Origin: Actinomycetes bacterium
Lineage (GTDB): Bacteria; Actinomycetota; Acidimicrobiia; Acidimicrobiales; RAAP-2
Direction: 5' to 3'
NCBI GenBank assembly: GCA_021777285.1
Contig: JAJYDR010000134.1
Span: forward strand, 1 to 5,724
Length of the DNA: 5,724 nucleotides
Shown: one piece after another, positions 1 to 5,724 of the stretch
How positions within the stretch are numbered: position 1 is the stretch's first letter
How the letters are laid out: every line of letters starts with the position of its first letter
Program-made: the position numbers and the translations under genes
Notes under the pieces: model-generated
The model's input: the letters and a program-made list of their open reading frames with translations, nothing else
What the model was told of the DNA's origin: nothing
Databases searched by the model: none

Positions 1-2304
1 TGGGGCAACACCGTCACGACGGTGCTCGTGCTCGGCCTCGTCGAGGCGCTCGCGGGCGCGGTGGCGGGGCTGCTCGTGCGGCGCCGCTTCGACCACGACG
101 CCCGCTCGACCGTCCCGCACCTCTTCGAGCCCCTCGCGCGCACCTTCGTCGACGACGTCGACGCCCTCGAGTACGCGCGGCGCGTGGCCGAGCGCGGCGG
201 CGCCGGCGCCGTGGTCGGCGGGGCCTCGCGGCCCGCGCTCGCCTTCCTCGACCGCGGGGTGTGCGCGACGCCGGGCCCCTCGCGCACCGTGATCGTCGAG
301 CGCCACGGCCTGCTCGGCCTGCCGCCGGTGTTCACCTCGGTGGACCGGTTGGGCATCGTCGAGGTCGAGGCCGCGAGCACCGTCCAGGTCCGGCTCTACA
401 CCGGACAGAGCCCGCTTCGCCGCGGCACCCTGCTCGAACGGGTGGTCGCCGGCTCGCCGGTCCAGCCCGAGCTCAACCTTGACACCGCGATGGTCGGCGC
501 CTGGCCGACCGGGAACCCCTACCCGGCGAGCGTCGACGGTCTGAGCGCCCAGCGCCGCCAGCGCGCAATCCGGCGCCTGGTGAGCGGGATCATCTTCCTC
601 GACGGCCTCGTCAACCTCGTCGTGACGGCCGTGGCGCCGCTGCGCAGTCGGCTGCTTGCGGTCGAGACGTACCTGCCACTGGGCGCCGCGAAGTCGGCGG
701 CCGCCCTGACCGCCCTCGCGGGGATCCTCATGATCATGGTGGCGCGCGGGCTGCGTCGGGGCCAGCGCCGCGCCTGGACGGTCGCGGTGGTGGTGGTCGC
801 CGCGACCTCGATCGCCCACCTCATCCGCGCGGGCAGCCTCGTCTCGCCCCTGCTCGCCGTGGCGATCCTCACCCTGCTGCTCGTGGAGCGTCCGCACTTC
901 CTCGCCACCACCGACCGCACGACCGCGCGCGCCGCGCTGCCGCGCCTCGCGCTCATCGGGATCGTCGTCGTGCTCGCCGCCTCGCTCGGCCTCGAGGCCT
1001 CCTCGGGCCGCCACCACTTGCCGGGCTTCTTCACGGTCGTGCTCGCCTGCGCCGAGCGGCTCATCGGGATCACGACGATCCCCGTGCCCGACCGGATCGG
1101 CGACTTCATCAACCCGACGCTCACCACCGTGGGCGTCGCGCTGATCGTCTCGGCGCTCTACCTCGTCACCCGGCCGGTCGTGGACCGGCGGCTCTCGAGC
1201 ACGACCTCGACGCGCGAGCGGCGCCTCGCCGAGTTGCGCGCGCGCGAGATCGTGCGCCGCCACGGGCGCGGCACGCTCGACTACTTCGCGTTGCGCGACG
1301 ACAAGCAGTTCTACTTCTTTCGCGACTCACTCGTCGCCTACGCCGTCTACGGCGGCGTCGCGCTCGTCTCGCCCGACCCGATCGGGCCCGAGGCCGAGCG
1401 ACCCGAGGTCTTCAGCGCGTTCCGCGCCTTCGCCGAGTCGCGCGGGTGGACGATCGCGGTCATGGGCGCGGGCGCGGAGTGGCTCTCGATCTACCACGCC
1501 GCCGGCCTGCACTCGCTCTACCTCGGCGACGAGGCGATCGTGGACTGCCAGACGTTCAGCCTCGAGGGCGGCAAGATGAAGGGCCTGCGCCAGGCCTGCA
1601 CGCGCCTCGCGCGCAAGGGCTACACCGTCGAGTTCCTCGACCCGAGCGCCATCGACCCCGCCCGGGTGCCCGCGTTGGTCGAGCTCATCTCGATGCTGCG
1701 CCGCGGCGAGGGCGAGCGGGGCTTCTCGATGATGCTCGGCCGGCTCTTCGACCCCAAGGACAAGGGGCTGCTGCTCACCGTCGTGACGAGCCCCGACGGC
1801 CAGCCGGCCGCGGTCTGTCAGTTCGTGCCCTCCCCGGCGATCAACGGCTACTCGCTCGACCTCATGCGCCGCGACCCCGGCGAGCACCCCAACGGGCTCA
1901 TCGACTACGCCCTCTGCTCGACGATCGAGTACCTGCGCGGGCGCGGGGCGCGCGGACTCAGCCTCAACTTCGCGGCCTTCCGCTCGGTGCTCGACGGCGA
2001 GCGCGGCGAGGGGACCTTCACCCGCGTCGAGCGGTGGGCGCTGAAGCGCCTCTCAGGGGTGCTGCCGATCGAGTCGCTCTGGCAGTTCAACGCGAAGTAC
2101 TTCCCGGCCTGGCTCCCGCGCTACCTCGTCTACCCCGCCGCCGAGAGCTTCGTGCCGGTGGTCGCGGCCACCTTCCGCGCCGAGTCGCTGACCGAGATAC
2201 CGGTGCTCGGCCGGTTCCTTACCCACGACCCCGCGAACCGTCCGGGCACCGTCGTGCCCGAGGCGGTCCTCGAGGCCGCAGCGCGCGCCAAGCACCACCC
2301 CTAG
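1..2304 (+). CDS. DUF2156 / phosphatidylglycerol lysyltransferase-like membrane protein (LysX/MprF type), 5' end outside window
   Basis: The frame is open from base 1 and codes for hydrophobic residues before the first possible start (GTG at 22), so the true start probably lies upstream; residue numbers below count from that GTG. A membrane segment at 1-19 is followed by about 165 soluble residues I cannot assign. Further hydrophobic segments lie near 190-207, 226-242, 253-268, 275-288, 309-324 and 367-383. From about 405 to 730 comes a DUF2156 domain, the GNAT-like fold at the C-terminus of MprF and mycobacterial LysX. Recognisable stretches are DDKQFYFF (426-433), GVALVSPDPIG (445-455), MKGLRQACTRLARKGYTVEF (519-538), RRDPGEHPNGLIDYAL (616-631) and LWQFNAKYFPAWLPRYLVYP (686-705). 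Family members transfer an aminoacyl group from charged tRNA to phosphatidylglycerol at the membrane, which lowers surface charge and resists cationic peptides. Substrate is not provable here. There is no fused lysyl-tRNA synthetase, because the protein stops at 760. GC3 is close to 100% in the part sampled. Confidence 0.82.
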   Translation, partial: WGNTVTTVLVLGLVEALAGAVAGLLVRRRFDHDARSTVPHLFEPLARTFVDDVDALEYARRVAERGGAGAVVGGASRPALAFLDRGVCATPGPSRTVIVERHGLLGLPPVFTSVDRLGIVEVEAASTVQVRLYTGQSPLRRGTLLERVVAGSPVQPELNLDTAMVGAWPTGNPYPASVDGLSAQRRQRAIRRLVSGIIFLDGLVNLVVTAVAPLRSRLLAVETYLPLGAAKSAAALTALAGILMIMVARGLRRGQRRAWTVAVVVVAATSIAHLIRAGSLVSPLLAVAILTLLLVERPHFLATTDRTTARAALPRLALIGIVVVLAASLGLEASSGRHHLPGFFTVVLACAERLIGITTIPVPDRIGDFINPTLTTVGVALIVSALYLVTRPVVDRRLSSTTSTRERRLAELRAREIVRRHGRGTLDYFALRDDKQFYFFRDSLVAYAVYGGVALVSPDPIGPEAERPEVFSAFRAFAESRGWTIAVMGAGAEWLSIYHAAGLHSLYLGDEAIVDCQTFSLEGGKMKGLRQACTRLARKGYTVEFLDPSAIDPARVPALVELISMLRRGEGERGFSMMLGRLFDPKDKGLLLTVVTSPDGQPAAVCQFVPSPAINGYSLDLMRRDPGEHPNGLIDYALCSTIEYLRGRGARGLSLNFAAFRSVLDGERGEGTFTRVERWALKRLSGVLPIESLWQFNAKYFPAWLPRYLVYPAAESFVPVVAATFRAESLTEIPVLGRFLTHDPANRPGTVVPEAVLEAAARAKHHP

Positions 2305-2550
2305 ACGGCGACCATACCCTTCGTGTGATCAGGGGGAGGTAATAACACACCTCTGGGGTGGCCTGTTCGAGGTGGTCTGACCCTCGGTAGCGAGGCTCAC
2401 GATGCCCCGGTCCGCCCGCAGTGTGTGGTGCCGCACGTTCATCTATCGGTGGGCGAGGCGATACGGCCTCCGAATCCTCACTGATATGTCCAAGTCACGA
2501 CGCTCATCACGCTAGCCCCGATCCTTCACGAGGCCGCGTGAATCACTGAC
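2305..2550. other. Intergenic stretch between the DUF2156 gene and the insertion sequence
   Basis: No convincing gene is seen on either strand. Three short perfect stems are present. GAGGT/ACCTC (2336-2340 with 2349-2353, 8-nt loop) begins 32 nt after the stop codon. CCTCG/CGAGG encloses a 4-nt loop around 2382-2395. TTCACG/CGTGAA (2525-2530 with 2537-2542, 6-nt loop) lies just before the proposed left end of the IS. None has a T-tract, so a classical intrinsic terminator for the upstream gene is not shown. The first stem could still act as a U-less terminator of the kind proposed for actinobacteria. A purine-rich GGGGGAGGT at 2332-2340 resembles a ribosome-binding site but has no sensible start codon in range. 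Confidence 0.5.
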
Positions 2551-2580
2551 CCTCATCCGCAAAAATGCCCTCCGCGTCAG

Positions 2581-2612
2581 GGAAACTGGAGTTGCTTAGA
2601 CAACAATTTTCC
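2581..2612 (+). promoter_or_regulatory. Imperfect hairpin in the transposase leader
   Basis: GGAAA (2581-2585) pairs with TTTCC (2608-2612), and inside it GTTG (2591-2594) pairs with CAAC (2601-2604) around a 6-nt loop. A small unpaired internal loop separates the two stems. It ends 23 nt before the transposase ATG. Leader hairpins in insertion sequences often limit transposase expression from outside promoters, so that role is possible, but it is inference from position and fold only. The leader is also AT-rich compared with its surroundings. Confidence 0.25.
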
Positions 2613-2635
2613 AAAACACGAAGGGCGCTTCTGAG

Positions 2636-3999
2636 ATGAACGCTACCGCAACGATTCGCGCCAGTGTGGAACCCGGTGGCGCGGGGGTCGTCGCCCACGT
2701 CGGACTGCACGCCGTGGGCGCCTTAGCTGACCGTTTACAGCTCGGCCATTTGCTCTCGTCACGCATCGGGCCTCGAGGGGAACGCGCACCGCTGCACGAT
2801 CGGGGCAAGGTCCTCACCCAGATGGCCCTGGTACTCGCCGGCGGGGACGAGAGCTGCGCGGACATCGAGCACCTGCGCCTCCAGCGCGACCTCTTCGGCT
2901 TCGTCGCGAGCCACTCGACGGTGCATCGGACCTTTCACGAGCTCAACCCTAGGACGCTTCGCGATCTACACGGCGCGGTGGCTCACGTGCGCGCGAAGGT
3001 CTGGGACCAACTGGGACTGACCAACGCCACGGATCCGGTCGTCCTCGACATCGACGCCTCGCTCGTCGAGATCCACTCCGAGAACAAGGAGGGCGCCGCG
3101 CCGCACTTCAAGGGCGGCTACGGGTTACACCCGATGCTCTGTTTCGCCGACACCACCGGCGAGGCGCTCGCCGCCCAGTTACGCCCGGACAACGCCGGGG
3201 CCAACACCGTGGCCGATCACGTCATAGTTCTCGACGACGCGATTGCTCAGCTCCCCGAGGTGATTCGTGCGGGACATCACCTCGGGGACGACACCGCACT
3301 CGTTGAACACGACGTGATCGTGCGCGCGGACTCAGCCGGCTGCACCGAGGGATTCCTCGCGGCCGCTCGGGCGCGCAACGTGGGCTTCTTCGTGACGGCG
3401 CGCTCGAATGCCCAGGTCACGAACGCCGTCTTTGACGCCGAGGGCTGTGACGTGTGGCGCCGCCCTCACCCAAGAGAACGAGGAGCGTGACGGCGCCGCG
3501 GTCGCCGAGCTCACCTCGCTGATCGAAGCGCGCACTGCCCGCGGGCACCCGGCTCATCGTGCGACGAGCGCCGCTGCACCCCGGGGCCCAGCGCAGTCTG
3601 ATTCCCTCCCTCGACTATCGCTACTGGGGCTTTTACACCGACCAGCCCGGTGACCCCCGAGACCTCGACGTCATGATGCGCGCCCACGCCCACGTCGAAC
3701 AGCACATCGCGAGGCTCAAGGACTCCGGACTCACCTCGTTTCCCTTCACCAACTTTGCCGCCAACGAGGCCTGGCTATTCGCCGTGCCTTTGTCGGGCGA
3801 CCTCGTGCGCTGGTTCCAACTGCTCTGTCTCGAGGGACCGTGGAGGAACGCTCGCCCCAAGACGCTTCGCTGGGGGCTCTTTCACGCGCCCGGTCGTCTT
3901 GTGCATCGCTCGCGCCGACTCGTGGTGCGCGTCATCGACGGTTGGCCGGGCACCAACGTTCTGCTGCGTGCCTACCAGCGCGTTCATCTGCTCGCCTGA
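2636..3999 (+). pseudogene. IS1380-family transposase, broken by two +1 frameshifts
   Basis: Three frames together give one IS1380-type DDE transposase of about 453 residues, a normal length for the family. The first part runs in frame from ATG 2636. It includes VVLDIDASLVEIH (first catalytic Asp near residue 138 or 140), FKGGYGLHPMLCFADTTGEA (158-177) and VRADSAGC (second Asp near residue 232). Homology then moves to the next frame around 3450-3465 (ALTQENEERDGAAVAELTSL) and again around 3520-3540 (LPAGTRLIVRRAPLHPGAQ). The third frame carries YRYWGFYTDQPGDP, AHVEQHIARLKDSG with the likely catalytic Glu at 3697-3699, and a tail ending at TGA 3997-3999. Removing one base at each site restores the frame (for example WRALTQ and IEARLPAGTRL). 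The first frame alone ends at 3490, before the Glu. An AAGGG about 10 nt before the ATG is a weak ribosome-binding site. The shifts could be mutations or sequencing errors; programmed shifting is unlikely for this family. Confidence 0.85.
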
Positions 4000-4092
4000 G
4001 CCGTTCACTCTCGCTGTCGTCCAGGATGACCTCTGCGGCACCGAACACGTCCCTCGGGTCAAAAACCATTGCCAAAATCGCGGCATGAACGT

Positions 4093-4182
4093 CGACGGGA
4101 CCTCAACAATGGCTATGTCGAGGTCGCACTCGCTCGGGAGTTCGCGAATATGCGTCTGACCGGCTCAACGGACTTCTCGTGA
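4093..4182 (+). pseudogene. Possible C-terminal remnant of an unknown gene next to the IS right end
   Basis: Just beyond the proposed IS end, one plus-strand frame reads protein-like to a TGA at 4180-4182, including NNGYVEVALAREFANMRL and then TGSTDFS. The frame opens after a TGA at 4027-4029 and has no convincing start codon or ribosome-binding site. If real, it is the 3' tail of a gene whose front was lost, perhaps when the IS inserted or through later deletion. No matching 5' part is recognisable left of 2551. I do not recognise the family, and the piece is short enough for the reading to be chance. Confidence 0.25.
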
Positions 4183-4202
4183 ATGATCGAGGTCAACAGA
4201 CG

Positions 4203-4859
4203 TCAGGTCGTCAGTCGATCTCTCGGAATGCGCAGGCATCGCGGCAGGGATTTCAGGGGTGCGAGACACGAGAGCCGCTCGTTGAGTGTCAACCCAAGGT
4301 CGGTCGGAAAGCCGAGCCATACGAGCACATCGTCGGGATCGCGCTCGCCTTCCAGAAGGAGGACGACCTCCTGGCGGTCGCGGGTGACAGAGGACCATTC
4401 CCCAACCCCCAGCCTTGCGGGGTAAGTGATCCGCACCGCTCGCCCGACAATCAATTCAATCACGGTCTCGCCGGCGCACCACCTGATTCCGACCCCGTTC
4501 GACGAGGTCACCCAGGACCAGTTAGTCGCGCGCAACTCGCTACAGCCCCGATCAATAAGCGCGGCGACGCGCGCGACGGGCCAACCGTCGACCCCGAAAG
4601 CTTCGCCACCCACGAGAAGCGATACCGAGCTTTGTGGATAGCTCCATCGGTGCGCACCCCACCAACCTTCGATTGACTCGGCGACGACGACTGCCACTCC
4701 AGGAATCGGCAACACGTCCGCGCCCTCAGACCGCTCGCCCCCGACGGTGACAGTTAGCTTGGAATCTTCCCTCGAGCGGCAAGGTGGCCACGCGGCCGGG
4801 AATAACAGACCGTCCGCTTCTGCACTCGCCAAGATTCCGACCGGAGCCACGAGTCTCAC
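4203..4859 (-). CDS. Hypothetical protein, probably the downstream part of a decayed gene
   Basis: An open frame of 218 codons begins at a GTG (4857-4859) four codons after an in-frame TGA (4869-4871) and ends at TGA 4203-4205. No good ribosome-binding site precedes this GTG. The protein has the alternating hydrophobic pattern of a folded, mostly beta-rich domain (VAVVVAESIEGWWGAHRWSY, SSVSLLVGGEAFGVDGWPVA, VLVWLGFPTDLGLTLNERL). It is rich in Trp and acidic residues and shows no signal peptide or membrane helix. GC3 is about 65% in the first 40 codons, which fits coding better than the overlapping plus-strand frames. I recognise no family. The same frame continues upstream across two TGA codons to a start at 5075 with an excellent ribosome-binding site. 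The intact gene may therefore have been about 290 codons, and this ORF may be its surviving part. Confidence 0.45.
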   Translation of the reverse strand: MRLVAPVGILASAEADGLLFPAAWPPCRSREDSKLTVTVGGERSEGADVLPIPGVAVVVAESIEGWWGAHRWSYPQSSVSLLVGGEAFGVDGWPVARVAALIDRGCSELRATNWSWVTSSNGVGIRWCAGETVIELIVGRAVRITYPARLGVGEWSSVTRDRQEVVLLLEGERDPDDVLVWLGFPTDLGLTLNERLSCLAPLKSLPRCLRIPRDRLTT

Positions 4860-4958
4860 CGGCGATGTTCAGGACCCGATCGTAGCGACACATGGCTCGC
4901 TGAGAAGCGTTGCAACGGCTTGCGGTACTCCACTGGTTGCCGTGTCGTGTCGCCCACG

Positions 4959-5075
4959 TCATCCGCCAGTCCCACTCGATGCCTCCGCTGTCGCGATGGA
5001 GCAGGACCCGATAACCAGTCGGTGGTCTTGATCGATCGAGATGACGTCGGCGGGCTCCATCGCTCGTCTGCTCAC
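4959..5075 (-). CDS. Short ORF (38 aa), likely 5' fragment of the decayed minus-strand gene
   Basis: A GTG at 5073-5075 follows a GGGAGGG ribosome-binding site at 5 nt spacing. It opens a 38-residue frame beginning MSRRAMEPADVISIDQDH and ending at TGA 4959-4961. This start is in the same frame as the 218-aa ORF ending at 4203 (216 nt apart). Reading through TGA 4959-4961 and TGA 4869-4871 would join them. The TGA also overlaps an ATG (ATGA, 4959-4962) opening a 78-codon ORF in another frame. Upstream of that ATG the same frame reads coding-like (YRVLLHRDSGGIEWDWRMTW), which would instead suggest frameshifts. I favour a broken gene over a real 38-aa peptide. No family is recognised. Confidence 0.35.
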   Translation of the reverse strand: MSRRAMEPADVISIDQDHRLVIGSCSIATAEASSGTGG

Positions 5076-5080
5076 TCTAT

Positions 5081-5087
5081 CCCTCCC
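5081..5087 (-). promoter_or_regulatory. Strong ribosome-binding site GGGAGGG
   Basis: On the minus strand GGGAGGG precedes GTG 5073-5075 by 5 nt. It is the best Shine-Dalgarno match seen in the window. It is the main reason to place the original start of the minus-strand hypothetical gene at 5075 and not at 4859. An AT-rich CAATATT just upstream (around 5089-5095) could belong to a -10 region, but I see no matching -35 box. Confidence 0.45.
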
Positions 5088-5265
5088 GAATATTGCCAGT
5101 GCGCGGCACGTAAACTCTGAACACTTCCGCACATCGAAGTCAGTATCCGCGTCGGGGGGTCACCACCATCAGAAGTCGCTCGCCAGACGTGGTTTCGGTG
5201 CCCAAGACAGTTACGGGCGGAAGGTGCGCGCGATCACCGATATCAGTTTCCAATGACTTCCCAAC

Positions 5266-5309
5266 TACCGCACACGGGTGCTGCTCTTACCGCACACTGG
5301 TGCTGCTCT
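5266..5309. repeat. Exact head-to-tail duplication of a 22-bp unit (2 copies, one mismatch)
   Basis: Copy one is 5266-5287 and copy two 5288-5309. Both begin TACCGCACAC and end GGTGCTGCTCT, and differ only at the eleventh base (G, then T). There is no spacer. The following bases TACGCCGG (5308-5315) resemble the start of a third unit only weakly. Near-identity suggests a fairly recent slippage duplication. Because 22 is not a multiple of three, it would shift any reading frame crossing it. Confidence 0.85.
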
Positions 5310-5420
5310 ACGCCGGGATGTCAAACTGGGACCTACTCGCAACCGTCTTTTCCGTTCAAATGCGAATATCCACTCAAGTGGCCCATGATGCATCGCTAGG
5401 AACGCGGCCCGTCAACCCGC

Positions 5421-5455
5421 TCCCGTGGGAGTTAGGACCATGGGATCACACGGGA
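5421..5455. repeat. Inverted repeat TCCCGTG/CACGGGA
   Basis: A perfect 7-bp stem pairs TCCCGTG (5421-5427) with CACGGGA (5449-5455) around a 21-nt loop. A competing small stem, CTCCC/GGGAG, shares the left arm. It sits immediately beyond the long palindrome at 5463-5524 as seen from the satP-like gene, so it could be part of the same 3' structured region. No function is shown. Confidence 0.4.
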
Positions 5456-5462
5456 ACATAGC

Positions 5463-5524
5463 TTCGTCAATGCCGATGACGTCCACAACAGACCAATCTA
5501 CTGGACGTCATCGGTATTGACGAA
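5463..5524. terminator. Long near-perfect palindrome downstream of the transporter gene, probable terminator
   Basis: Two 23-nt arms (5463-5485 and 5502-5524) are complementary except at one position and flank a 16-nt loop. The left arm begins TTCGTCAATGCCGATG and the right arm ends CGGTATTGACGAA. On plus-strand RNA the odd pair is a tolerated G-U; on minus-strand RNA it is an A-C mismatch. The structure starts 45 nt after the stop codon of the minus-strand SatP-like gene, which suits transcription termination or 3'-end protection. No T-tract follows on either strand, so it would be a U-less type. Alternatives are a small palindromic mobile element, a recombination site or an operator. The perfect-on-plus pairing leaves open that it belongs to a plus-strand transcript. 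Confidence 0.5.
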
Positions 5525-5569
5525 TCACGACACACTCAAGAGCTACATTCCGGCCACTCCCAATCGTCT

Positions 5570-5724
5570 CTACTTCACCTTTCCCATTGGCAGTACCGTG
5601 CGACCAAAGGTGTGTGCAATAACATCACCGGCAGCGTGATACCAAGCGAGTACTGCAAATGCGAGTGTCACCCAACCACCTGCTTCAGTAAATGAAGTAC
5701 TCGCCTTGCCCGCTCCTATGGCTA
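5570..5724 (-). CDS. satP: GPR1/FUN34/YaaH-family (SatP-type) acetate/succinate transporter, C-terminal end only
   Basis: The last 50 codons of a minus-strand gene run in from the right edge and stop at TAG 5570-5572. The sequence reads AGGWVTLAFAVLAWYHAAGD and then VIAHTFGRTVLPMGKVK. This matches the end of the GPR1/FUN34/YaaH family: a Gly-Gly-Trp entry into the last membrane helix, the conserved Ala-Trp-Tyr, then T-F-G-R-x-V-L-P-x-G. Family proteins are about 190-250 residues with six membrane helices and carry acetate or succinate with protons across the inner membrane; only helix six is seen here. GC3 is about 42% (21 of 50), in sharp contrast to the left-hand gene, suggesting a different origin or a region under different mutation pressure. 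The long palindrome at 5463-5524 lies 45 nt downstream. Exact substrate cannot be told from this piece. Confidence 0.8.
   Translation of the reverse strand, partial: AIGAGKASTSFTEAGGWVTLAFAVLAWYHAAGDVIAHTFGRTVLPMGKVK

Larger units (their letters stand above)
2551..4092 (+). mobile_element. IS1380-family insertion sequence (ends approximate)
   Basis: The element is defined by its IS1380-type transposase gene; the ends are tentative. The best inverted-repeat candidate pairs CCTCATCCGC starting at 2551 with the complement of GCGGCATGAAC ending near 4090-4092. The shared core is TCAT(G)CCGC, with one gap and poor matching further in. IS1380 elements are usually about 1.6-1.7 kb and duplicate about 4 bp of target. 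No matching 4-bp duplication is visible at these bounds (tgac on the left, gtcg on the right). Either one end is misplaced or decayed, or flanking DNA has rearranged since insertion. The transposase is frameshifted, so the copy is probably not autonomous. Confidence 0.6.
5088..5462. other. Intergenic region with tandem duplication and hairpin, no gene recognised
   Basis: Several frames are open over 60-90 codons here, but none reads like a conserved protein or has a good ribosome-binding site. The stretch holds a two-copy 22-bp tandem repeat (5266-5309) and a 7-bp-stem hairpin (5421-5455). One plus-strand frame through the second repeat copy reads YRTLVLLYAGMSNWDLLATV. This faintly recalls the YRxLVLLAAYTGLRWGEL region of tyrosine recombinases but lacks the catalytic Arg, so it is not called as a gene. 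Confidence 0.45.

Noticed and set aside
519..1127. 202-codon minus-strand ORF opposite the DUF2156 gene
   Set aside because: It has the biased composition of an antisense shadow and overlaps well-supported membrane segments on the plus strand.
1446..2342. 298-codon plus-strand ORF inside the DUF2156 gene
   Set aside because: It is an Arg/Pro/Ala-rich shadow frame of the high-GC gene, which has clear domain homology in its own frame.
2349..2450. Short minus-strand ORF opposite the intergenic region
   Set aside because: About 35 codons with no ribosome-binding site and no recognisable motif.
4179..4676. 165-codon plus-strand ORF
   Set aside because: It is opposite the 218-aa minus ORF, lacks a ribosome-binding site and has a low-hydrophobicity, coil-like composition.
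4726..4962. 78-codon minus-strand ORF starting at an ATGA overlap
   Set aside because: Its second half is Arg/Gly-rich and overlaps the 218-aa ORF. Its protein-like part continues upstream of the ATG, so it is treated as part of the decayed gene and not as a separate one.
5189..5461. 90-codon plus-strand ORF with a recombinase-like phrase
   Set aside because: The resemblance covers about 20 residues and lacks the catalytic Arg, and the frame crosses the 22-bp duplication; it is kept only as a hint in the findings.
5646..5704. 9-bp inverted repeat GCGAGTACT/AGTACTCGC
   Set aside because: It lies inside the well-supported satP-like coding sequence with a long 41-nt loop, so it is probably chance or codon-driven.

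Overview
The window suggests a high-GC actinobacterium. The evidence is a LysX/MprF-type DUF2156 protein with almost only G or C at third codon positions, and an IS1380-family insertion sequence of actinobacterial flavour. An acidophilic Acidimicrobiia-like host is possible but is only inference. Base composition changes strongly along the window. The left gene has near-complete GC3. The insertion sequence is intermediate (about 70% GC3 in a 40-codon sample). The gene at the right edge has only about 42% GC3 (21 of 50 codons). The window therefore looks like a mosaic or accessory junction.

Layout. (1) 1-2304, plus strand: the 3' part of a multi-pass membrane protein with a C-terminal DUF2156 (phosphatidylglycerol lysyltransferase-type) domain. 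Its start lies left of the window. (2) 2305-2550: non-coding, with a few short hairpins. (3) About 2551-4092: an IS1380-family element. Its single transposase gene (2636-3999) is split over three frames by two +1 shifts, so it is probably dead. (4) About 4093-4182: a short plus-strand reading-frame tail ending in TGA, possibly the remnant of a gene cut by the insertion. (5) 4203-5075, minus strand: a 218-aa hypothetical ORF (4203-4859). Upstream in the same frame is a short ORF with a very good ribosome-binding site (start 5075). Two TGA codons separate them, so this is probably one decayed gene. (6) 5088-5462: no gene seen, but it holds an exact head-to-tail 22-bp duplication and a 7-bp-stem hairpin. 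(7) 5463-5524: a 23-bp near-perfect inverted repeat, probably the transcription end of the next gene. (8) 5570-5724, minus strand: the C-terminal 50 residues of a GPR1/FUN34/YaaH (SatP-type) acetate/succinate transporter, which continues past the right edge.

The genes do not form a pathway. The picture is a lipid-modifying membrane enzyme and an organic-acid transporter flanking a decayed stretch that an insertion sequence has entered. I see no CRISPR array, RNA gene, toxin-antitoxin pair or defence cassette. The most interesting signals are the strong palindrome after satP, the recent-looking 22-bp tandem duplication, the interrupted minus-strand frame and the compositional step.
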